Assembly: GCA_964383905.1 (NCBI GenBank) | Contig: CAYLJO010000239.1 | Span: 1 to 9,063 of the forward strand | Length of the DNA stretch: 9,063 nucleotides | From: CAYLJO01 sp964383905 | GTDB taxonomy: Bacteria > Acidobacteriota > Blastocatellia > Pyrinomonadales > Pyrinomonadaceae | Direction of reading: 5' to 3' | Shown here: positions 1 to 5,484 of the stretch, piece by piece | Layout of the letters: every line of letters starts with the position of its first letter | Numbering within the stretch: position 1 is the stretch's first letter | The notes under the pieces: model-generated | Seen by the model: only the letters and a program-made list of their open reading frames with translations | Database searches by the model: none | Told to the model about the DNA's origin: nothing | Made by a program: the position numbers and the translations under genes

Positions 1-876
1 ACGCCGGAGCGATACCTTTCGCCGTTTAATCTGCGCATCGTGCTCGCGCAAACGGTGATCGTCGCCGTCGGCGCGATCGGCATGACGCTTATCATCATCG
101 GCGGCGGGATTGATCTCTCGGTCGGCTCGACCATCGCGCTCGCGGGTGTGATCACGGCGCTGGGCATCAACGGGGGGCTGACGCCTGCCCTCGCGGTCGG
201 CGCGGGTATCCTGACCGGCGCACTGATCGGCGTCGTCAACGGCTTAGCGATCACGCGCCTGCGCGTCGTACCTTTTATCGCCACTCTCGGGATGCTCGGC
301 ATCGCGCGCGGGGTGGCGAAGTGGTTCGCCGGACAGCAAACCGTTAACGTGCCGGAGACGTGGGTCAATGAGCTGCTCGTGACGTTTCCGAATCCCCCCT
401 GGCTTCTGCTCGCGCCGGGCGTGTGGATCACAATCTTGCTGGCACTGCTCGCGGCGGTCGTCCTGCGGAATACGGTCTTCGGCCGACGCGTTTTCGCGCT
501 CGGCTCCAACGAGGCGGCGGCGCGTGCCTGCGGCATCCCGACCGATCGCCTCAAAATCTGGATTTATGCGTTGGCCGGCTTGCTGTTCGGATTGGCGGGG
601 GTGATGCAGATGTCGCGGTTGCGGCAGGGTGATCCGACCGTTGCCGCCGGCTCCGAGCTTGACATCATTGCGGCGGTCGTCATCGGCGGCGGGAGCCTGA
701 GCGGTGGCGAAGGCAGCATCTTGGGTTCGATGATCGGCGCGCTCATCATGGCTTTCCTGCGCAACGGCTGCCAGCAGATCGGTTGGCCCAATTATATTCA
801 GGAGATCATCATCGGCGGGATCATCGTCGTCGCCGTCGCGCTCGACAGGTGGCGGACCGCGCGCGCCTCCGCGTGA
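1..876 (+). CDS. Sugar ABC transporter permease (RbsC-type), 5'-truncated by window edge
   Basis: Inner-membrane permease subunit of a ribose/xylose/simple-sugar ABC importer (BPD_transp_2 family). The frame is open from base 1 and the true start lies upstream; the GTG at 40 is internal, because the preceding codons already match the family (YLSPFNL, like the 'F-L-T-P-x-N-L' that precedes the first conserved helix of RbsC). About 291 residues are visible against roughly 320 for RbsC. Visible signatures are the GGGIDLSVGS motif near the N-terminus, several hydrophobic transmembrane segments, the cytoplasmic coupling-loop region (NEAAARACGIPTDRLK, about residues 170-185 of the visible part), then GSELDIIAAVVIGGGSLSGG and a hydrophobic C-terminus ending VALDRWR. 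The ATPase and periplasmic binding protein should lie upstream. The exact sugar cannot be told from the permease. A LacI-family regulator relic follows directly, which fits a sugar-uptake locus. Confidence 0.93.
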   Translation, partial: TPERYLSPFNLRIVLAQTVIVAVGAIGMTLIIIGGGIDLSVGSTIALAGVITALGINGGLTPALAVGAGILTGALIGVVNGLAITRLRVVPFIATLGMLGIARGVAKWFAGQQTVNVPETWVNELLVTFPNPPWLLLAPGVWITILLALLAAVVLRNTVFGRRVFALGSNEAAARACGIPTDRLKIWIYALAGLLFGLAGVMQMSRLRQGDPTVAAGSELDIIAAVVIGGGSLSGGEGSILGSMIGALIMAFLRNGCQQIGWPNYIQEIIIGGIIVVAVALDRWRTARASA

Positions 877-954
877 GCGCACAGGAATCCTCCCTCTACG
901 CCCATCACCTTCACCGAAACAATCGTCCGCGACACACGCTTCCCCACTTCGCCA

Positions 955-1197
955 TCGCAAGCCGGTTCGGACGCGATGAGTGCAGTCACTGGCGCCGGGC
1001 CGAAGGTACCGGGTGATCTGGCGGTGGCTAGCGGCGGGAATATCCAGTACGGTGATATGCTGCGGGTGCCACAAACCACCGTGTCATGGTCGAAGAGTGA
1101 GATAGGGCAGGCGGCGGCGCGTCTTCTGATAGAAATGATCGAAGGGAAGAAGGGGGAAAAGCCAACAGACCATCGTCGGGTCAGACACTTGCCGTAA
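955..1197 (+). pseudogene. C-terminal remnant of a LacI/GalR-family transcriptional regulator
   Basis: The frame open from 877 to the TAA at 1195-1197 encodes, from about residue SDAMSAV onward, the typical end of a LacI-family effector-binding domain. It reads KVPGDLAVASGG (family pattern 'L-x-V-P-x-D-[IV]-A-V-x-G'), then MLRVPQTTVSWSKSEIG (pattern 'P-x-L-T-T-V-x-x-x-x-x-x-x-G') and AARLLIEMIEGKK (pattern 'A-A-x-x-L-[IL]-x-x-I-x-G'). A complete LacI protein has about 330-350 residues with an N-terminal helix-turn-helix. Only some 65-70 C-terminal residues exist here, there is no DNA-binding domain, and the final residues after GEKP no longer match the family, so a further frame disturbance is possible. 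The ATG at 976 is internal to the old domain, not a real start. Its position directly after a sugar permease suggests it once regulated that transporter. It overlaps the 3' end of the convergent ArsR gene by 17 bases. Confidence 0.7.
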
Positions 1198-1498
1198 TTG
1201 CCTTCTTGATCTCTTTAATCCGCGCCTCGTCGCGCTTGTAAAACGTCCACTGCTTAATCCGCTTCGGGCGAATAAGCCCGGCCTGCGCGAGGACCTTGAG
1301 ATGCTCGCTTGCCGTCGGCGGGCGAACACCGAGCTTCTCGGCGATGAGCACGCCGCACACGCCGTCCCTGACCAGATCGCCGTCCGCCTGCGGCGGAAAA
1401 TGCTCGGCCGGCTCCTTCAGCCAACCGAGGATTTGCAGCCGGCGTTCATTAGCTAAGGCGCGGATCGCCCGGACGACATCCACATTACGATTAGCCAT
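1181..1498 (-). CDS. ArsR-family winged helix-turn-helix transcriptional regulator
   Basis: A 105-residue DNA-binding repressor of the ArsR/SmtB type, the usual length for the family. N-terminal helix: VVRAIRALANERRLQILGWLKEP (pattern 'alpha-L-A-[ND]-x-x-R-x-x-I-L'). The helix-turn-helix lies at about residues 48-72 (IAEKLGVRPPTASEHLKVL), followed by the wing AGLIRPKRIKQWTFYKRDE. The region that holds the CVC metal site in ArsR/SmtB has only one cysteine (C48, in DGVCGVL), so classical arsenic or heavy-metal sensing is unlikely. The ligand is unknown. Start is ATG at 1498, with an AGGAAA-like purine stretch just upstream. It is divergent from the dehydratase gene at 1603 across a 104-nt gap, so it may control that operon and itself; this is inference from layout. 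Its 3' end runs into the LacI relic. Confidence 0.88.
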   Translation of the reverse strand: MANRNVDVVRAIRALANERRLQILGWLKEPAEHFPPQADGDLVRDGVCGVLIAEKLGVRPPTASEHLKVLAQAGLIRPKRIKQWTFYKRDEARIKEIKKAITASV

Positions 1499-1602
1499 TT
1501 TCCTAATTTCCTACTTGCCTAATCCTCTGATCAGCAATATAATCCGCATGTCAACGTTTTGGCAAGCCTCCGACCTGTTATTGTCTATCGCCCGGAAAGG
1601 TT
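1499..1602. promoter_or_regulatory. Divergent intergenic region, likely shared promoter/operator
   Basis: Short AT-richer gap between the minus-strand ArsR gene and the plus-strand dehydratase gene. On the minus strand a perfect TTGACA hexamer lies at 1554-1549 and a TATATT hexamer at 1541-1536, but their spacing (7 nt) is wrong for a single sigma-70 promoter, so neither is assigned as a pair. A TGATCA palindrome (about 1528-1533) and a repeated CCTAAT element on the plus strand (about 1502-1507 and 1518-1523) are possible operator parts. A purine-rich GGAAAGG at 1594-1600 serves as the ribosome-binding site for the dehydratase ATG at 1603. Regulation by the neighbouring ArsR protein is a positional inference. 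Confidence 0.35.
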
Positions 1603-2558
1603 ATGACGCCAACGGCTGAAGATTTCGTGACGCGCGAGCGGATTGCTGACACCGAGCCGACGATCAGGCCTTACGTACGCCGAACCCCAGTGATCGGCCT
1701 CGACGGCCGGGATTTTGGCCTCAGTCTTGTTAATCTGGCAATCAAGCTCGAGCTGTTTCGACATTCGGGCTCATTTAAAGTGCGTGGCGCTTTCACGAAC
1801 CTCTTGACGCGCGCGATACCGCCGGCCGGTGTGGTCGCGGCCTCGGGCGGCAATCACGGCGCGGCAGTCGCCTACGCCGCGATGAGGCTTGGTATCCCGG
1901 CGAAGATCTTTGTCCCACACATAGCGTCGCCCGCGAAGTTGCAGCGGTTGCGTGAATACGGCGCGGACCTGGTCGTGGCGGGGGAACGATATGCAGACGC
2001 GCTGGCGGCCTGTGAAGCGTGGGCTTCCCGGTCGGGCGCTTTGCCGGTTCATGCCTTCGATCAGCCAGAGACCATCCTCGGACAAGGGACGGTCGGGATG
2101 GAGTTCGAGCAGCAGAATGCTGACTTGGAAACGCTGCTTGTCGCCGTGGGCGGCGGCGGTCTGATCGGGGCATTGCGGCGTGGTATGCGGGCAAAGTCCG
2201 GCTAATTGGTGTCGAGCCGGAGGCGGCGCCGACGCTTTGCAGAGCGCTCGAGGCGGGACGGCCGGTCGACGCCGGGGCGGGCGACATCCCGGCGGATTCG
2301 CTGGCGCCACGCCGGGCCGGCGAGTTAATGTTCCCCTTAGCACAACGCTACGTCGACGGCGTGGTGCTGGTCACGGATGACGAGATTCGCGAGGCCCAGG
2401 AAAAACTCTGGAAGGTCTTGCGGGTGGTGGCCGAACCCGGTGGCGCAGCCGCATTTGCCGTCTTATGTTCCGGTAGATATAGACCGGCACCGGAGGAGCG
2501 CGTCGGCGTCGTCGTGAGTGGGGGCAATACAGTGGCGGTTGACTTCAACCGCCATTAG
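1603..2558 (+). pseudogene. Threonine/serine dehydratase (PLP fold type II), frameshifted
   Basis: PLP-dependent beta-elimination enzyme converting L-threonine or L-serine to the 2-oxo acid plus ammonia (threonine ammonia-lyase/serine dehydratase group). The first part (1603-2205) carries the Schiff-base motif SGSFKVRGAF with the lysine at residue 59, the cofactor loop ASGGNHG (about 80-86) and the phosphate loop GGGGLIG (about 183-189). After GLIG the frame shifts. Reading from 2169 in the next frame gives GIAAWYAGKVRLIGVEPEAA and continues without a stop through SLAPRRAGELMFP, VAEPGGAAAFA and the C-terminal SGGNT to the TAG at 2556-2558. One missing G in the GGGG run at 2167-2170 explains it; repaired, the protein would have about 318 residues, normal for the family. 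Start ATG 1603 is supported by a GGAAAGG site. The downstream RidA gene fits the role, since RidA clears the aminoacrylate intermediate. It may be a true pseudogene or a sequence error. Threonine versus serine preference is not readable. Confidence 0.88.
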
Positions 2559-2586
2559 GTAGGTCATATGTACACCAGGAGTAAAG

Positions 2587-2841
2587 ATGAATAAATACGA
2601 GCAGGTGATCGCAGAGCTGGGACTGACCATTCCCGAGCCGGCGACTCCGGTTGCAAATTTTTTCCCTTACGTCGTCACCGGTAAGCTGGTCTATATTTCG
2701 GGACAAATTCCTGTACAAGCATCGGACCTTATCGTATCGGTGTTTGGCGAGCGGGGGCGTCACGCACGCGCCGCCGTCGGCGTGAATTCGTTGCCCGGGG
2801 GCGTTGCGGTCGAAGTTGACGCGATTTTCGAGATTGCCTGA
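2587..2841 (+). pseudogene. RidA/YjgF-family enamine/imine deaminase with internal deletion
   Basis: RidA-family proteins hydrolyse reactive 2-aminoacrylate/enamine intermediates released by PLP dehydratases. The N-terminus is canonical: MNKYEQVIAELGL, then PYVVTGKLVYISGQIPV (family beta-strands with 'G-x-L-[VI]-[YF]-[IV]-S-G-Q'). The C-terminus is canonical too: FGERGRHARAAVGV, SLPGGVAVEVDAIFEIA, with Arg61 matching the conserved catalytic arginine of the family. Between SGQIPV (residue 43) and ASDLIVSVFGE (from 45) the whole central part is missing, about 65-75 residues including the helix around the 'A-x-x-x-x-x-N-x-L' motif. The product is therefore 84 residues instead of about 150 for this subgroup. 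The join is in frame. Start ATG 2587 has an AGGAG site at 2577-2581, five bases away. It lies 28 nt after the dehydratase, clearly the same operon. A trimeric RidA fold is unlikely to form from this remnant. Confidence 0.82.
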
Positions 2842-2921
2842 CCGTGGAGTCGTGCGAATCTAAACGACACAGAGTGGGTGAGTAGATATTGATCGATTTG
2901 AGCTGGAGGTTAAGTAGCGGT

Positions 2922-4352
2922 ATGGAGAGAAGTGTTAGCCGCCGGGACTTACTGAGACGAACTTGCGACATCGCAAACGAGTTCCTGGATAAAGTAAGGG
3001 ATCGACCGGTGGCCGGTCCGGTTGATTTTGACACTCTGCTGGCAACTATGGGCAAGAGCCTTCCCACGAAAGGGGAGGATTCGCTCCACGTTGTCGAACA
3101 TCTGCGCGAGGTTGCGGAACCGGGTTTGGTCGCGACGGCCGGGCCCCGTTACTTTGGCTTCGTCGTCGGTGGTTCCCTCCCGGCGGCCCTTGCTTCGGAG
3201 TGGTTGACAGCGGCCTGGGACCAGAACGCGGGGCTCTACGTCCTATCGCCGGCGGCGGCGGCCGTGGAGGAGATTGTTAGAGTCTGGCTCACAGATCTTT
3301 TCCGGCTGCCGGGGGGAATGAGTCTTGGGTTCACCACCGGCGGCACGATGGCCAACTTCACCGCTTTGGCGGCCGCCCGCCACGCGCTACTCCGGAGGGT
3401 TGATTGGGATGTTGAGGAACAAGGTCTCATAGGCGCCCCTCACATCACGGTCTTAACAAGCGACGAATCACATGTATCAGTCTTCGCCTCGCTGCAGATG
3501 CTCGGCCTCGGACGCGGGCGTGTCATCAGAATACCGACGGACGAGCAAGGCAGGATGCGTCCGGATGAGCTGCGATCTGCGCTGGCCAGGATTAACACCC
3601 CCGCCCTGGTCTGCGCGCAAGCCGGCAACGTCAACACGGGAGCGTTTGATCCGATTCCGGAAATCGCCGCTTGCGTTCGTGATCGATCCTGCTGGCTTCA
3701 TGTCGATGGCGCATTCGGACTGTGGGCCGCAGCAGCCCCCAAATATCGCGCGTTGGTTAAGGGTATAGAACTGGCCGACTCGGTTTCGGTTGATTGTCAT
3801 AAATGGCTAAACGTCCCGTACGATTCGGGCCTCGTCTTTATTCACGACGGGGCGGCACACCATGCCGCGATGACCTTGAACGCGCCGTACTACCTGACAG
3901 CGCCCGGTGTGGAGCGCGATAACAGCAATTGGGTGCCGGAAGCTTCGCGCCGTGCCCGCGGCTTCGCCGTCTACGCGGCGCTTCGGGCTTTGGGCCGCAA
4001 CGGGGTTGCCGAGCTGGTAGACCGTTGCTGCCTCCTCGCCAGACGGATGGCGGAGCGACTGGCGCAAGGTCCAGGAGTGAAAATCTTGAACGAAGTCGTC
4101 CTCAATCAAGTGTTGTTACGATTCTCGCCTCCGCACGAAGGGGGCGCGGATGCTTTTACGGCGGAGGTCATACGACGGGTGCAGGAGGACGGTACTTGCT
4201 GGCTCAGCGGGACGACGTGGCACGGCATGAACGCGATGCGCGTGTCAGTCTCGAACTGGTCTACCACGGAAAAGGATATTGACGTTTCGGCCGAGGCCAT
4301 TCTCAGGTGCGCTCAGGGTGTTGGTGACGACGGTGTCCGCCTTCCTAAATGA
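2922..4352 (+). CDS. Group II PLP-dependent decarboxylase (aspartate aminotransferase superfamily)
   Basis: A 476-residue cytoplasmic PLP enzyme of the aromatic-L-amino-acid/glutamate decarboxylase family (Pfam Pyridoxal_deC). Visible motifs, numbered from ATG 2922: substrate-side GPRYFGFVVGG (about 74-84), cofactor loop TTGGTMANFTAL (about 138-149), DESHVS with the ring-stacking histidine at about 184, HVDGAFGLWA with the pyridine-nitrogen aspartate at about 262, and the Schiff-base motif VDCHKWLNVPYDSG with Lys about 294. The C-terminal small domain (LNQVLLRF, WLSGTTWHGMNAMRVSVSNW) is complete. An in-frame TTG at 2889 would add 11 residues, but ATG 2922 gives the usual N-terminus and has a GGAGG at 2905-2909, at rather long spacing (12 nt). 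It follows the RidA remnant by 80 nt and may share its transcript. The substrate (aromatic amino acid, aspartate or other) is not determinable; close relatives are often labelled only 'aspartate aminotransferase family'. It looks intact, unlike the two genes before it. Confidence 0.92.
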   Translation: MERSVSRRDLLRRTCDIANEFLDKVRDRPVAGPVDFDTLLATMGKSLPTKGEDSLHVVEHLREVAEPGLVATAGPRYFGFVVGGSLPAALASEWLTAAWDQNAGLYVLSPAAAAVEEIVRVWLTDLFRLPGGMSLGFTTGGTMANFTALAAARHALLRRVDWDVEEQGLIGAPHITVLTSDESHVSVFASLQMLGLGRGRVIRIPTDEQGRMRPDELRSALARINTPALVCAQAGNVNTGAFDPIPEIAACVRDRSCWLHVDGAFGLWAAAAPKYRALVKGIELADSVSVDCHKWLNVPYDSGLVFIHDGAAHHAAMTLNAPYYLTAPGVERDNSNWVPEASRRARGFAVYAALRALGRNGVAELVDRCCLLARRMAERLAQGPGVKILNEVVLNQVLLRFSPPHEGGADAFTAEVIRRVQEDGTCWLSGTTWHGMNAMRVSVSNWSTTEKDIDVSAEAILRCAQGVGDDGVRLPK

Positions 4353-4460
4353 TAGGCGCGAAGAAGACGACCGACGAGCACGATTCGCGTCCATTCCTGC
4401 TTCTGAGCGGGAAAACGCGTCGCCGCACAGTCCTCGCTCGATGTTCCGTAAGGATGGGGA

Positions 4461-4487
4461 ATCTACTAAAACGCGGTTTTAGTAGAT
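4461..4487. repeat. Perfect 12-bp inverted repeat (3-nt spacer) between convergent genes
   Basis: Left arm ATCTACTAAAAC (4461-4472), spacer GCG, right arm GTTTTAGTAGAT (4476-4487), with no mismatch. The stop codon of the minus-strand DapA-like gene (4481-4479) lies inside the right arm. It sits 108 nt beyond the stop of the plus-strand decarboxylase, so it may act as a bidirectional terminator. However, neither strand has a T-run after the stem, and the stem is AT-rich, which is atypical for a Rho-independent terminator. A protein-binding palindrome is the alternative. Confidence 0.6.
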
Positions 4488-5429
4488 GGATTGATCTAAA
4501 CGCCCAGCACAATCGCGTAACATATCTGCTTCCCACTCGGGGCGCCGGGGACTTTGCGGGTGTGTGTCCGGGGAAGGGATGCGCCTGGTGAGGTGCAAAA
4601 AGATGGCCGCCGAATGTTTGTAAGCAGGCACGGGCGGGCGGAATGCCACGTTGCCCAGGTGCTGCAGCGAGTCCGAGAGGGCGTAGTAAGCCGGATCACC
4701 TTTTGCCCACAGGCGATCGCGCTCGGCGAACTTTTCCGGCGCGAAGGTCGCCAGTCCGAGCAGATAGTCAGACCCATACTCAATCATGTTGATGCCGAGG
4801 TCGTTTCCCGTGTAGATGAGGAAGTCGGGGCGGATCGCATCACGCAGGGCCAGCCGCCGCAACTCCTGTAAGCGGTCTAAAGACGAGTGCTTCATGCCCT
4901 TCATTTCAGGAATCTCCATCAGGCCGCGCACCGTTTCGTCATCAAAGATCTCACCGCTGGGGGCGAACATCTGACCGAGTTCAAACGCCAGCACCTCGGC
5001 GTAGCCTTTGCAGACCTCACGGTAAATCGCCACCTTCTCGAGCGACGATCTTCCGTGCACTCGCGCGGTCTGGAAGATTATGGGAATGCCGCCCCAGCTA
5101 ACGATCTCATCCGCCTGCCGGCGGTAGAGCGTAATAATATCCCCGTCACAACCTTCGATATACGCTCCGGCGATAAAGGGCACACCTGCGCCCAACGCTT
5201 CCCGCGTCCAGCGGAGAACCTGGCGCTTCTCTACGTCAGCCAGATAGTTGACATAGCCCGTATCCATATTGACAGCGTTCATCAAGCCGGCACGCTGCGT
5301 AGCCTGGAGATGCTGTTGAAGGGCTTCGACGGCGACCCGGCCGTCAGCCTCGTAGGGCAGAAGCGCGGCGGCCACGCCACGCACCTTTCGCCGGAGGCGG
5401 AGGCGAGCGTTGATCTCTTCAATAGTCAT
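4479..5429 (-). CDS. Dihydrodipicolinate synthase (DapA)-family aldolase/lyase, divergent
   Basis: A TIM-barrel protein of the DapA/N-acetylneuraminate lyase superfamily, about 316 residues, normal length. Class I aldolases of this family form a Schiff base between a lysine and a 2-oxo acid. The candidate lysine is in MKGMKHSSLD (about residue 180), at the place of the 'G-[IL]-K' strand of DapA. Other family-like segments are MNAVNMDTGYVNYL (substrate-carboxylate loop region, in place of the GTTGE of DapA), GVPFIAGAY, a GND segment at about 208-210, and the C-terminal PAYKHSAAIFLHL followed by SPRRPEWE. The strand that carries the catalytic tyrosine in DapA reads PIIFQTARVHG here, so phenylalanine seems to replace tyrosine. 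A role in lysine synthesis is therefore unlikely. Start ATG 5429 has a GGTGA eight bases upstream; GTG at 5444 is an alternative adding five residues. It lies 55 nt downstream of the OYE gene and is probably co-transcribed with it. Substrate unknown. Confidence 0.85.
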   Translation of the reverse strand: MTIEEINARLRLRRKVRGVAAALLPYEADGRVAVEALQQHLQATQRAGLMNAVNMDTGYVNYLADVEKRQVLRWTREALGAGVPFIAGAYIEGCDGDIITLYRRQADEIVSWGGIPIIFQTARVHGRSSLEKVAIYREVCKGYAEVLAFELGQMFAPSGEIFDDETVRGLMEIPEMKGMKHSSLDRLQELRRLALRDAIRPDFLIYTGNDLGINMIEYGSDYLLGLATFAPEKFAERDRLWAKGDPAYYALSDSLQHLGNVAFRPPVPAYKHSAAIFLHLTRRIPSPDTHPQSPRRPEWEADMLRDCAGRLDQSIY

Positions 5430-5484
5430 CGCGCGTTTCACCACGGGAGGTTCAGAACCGTGTCGAATCCTGGCGAATCTTCAG

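Noticed and set aside
898..945. Short stretch TPITFTETIVRDTRF before the LacI relic, resembling the N-terminus of carboxyltransferases ('x-x-T-E-T-[VI]-[LV]-R-D')
   Set aside because: Only about 10-12 residues match, and the following HQS-type residues are absent. Too short to support a second gene remnant.
244..1074. Long minus-strand open frame of 276 codons opposite the ABC permease
   Set aside because: Its translation is rich in Arg, Asp and His with no family motif. It is the antisense shadow of a clearly real permease gene in GC-rich DNA.
2161..2175. Programmed -1 ribosomal frameshift in the dehydratase
   Set aside because: There is no X-XXY-YYZ slippery heptamer in the right register (codons read ATC GGG GCA). 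A lost base is the simpler explanation, and dehydratases are not known to use recoding.
1771..2343. Two overlapping minus-strand open frames across the dehydratase
   Set aside because: Arg/Pro/Ala-rich shadow frames with no motifs; the plus strand carries the conserved PLP enzyme.
2889..2921. TTG start at 2889 for the decarboxylase
   Set aside because: Weak ribosome-binding site, and the 11 extra residues do not match the family. ATG 2922 gives the usual N-terminus.
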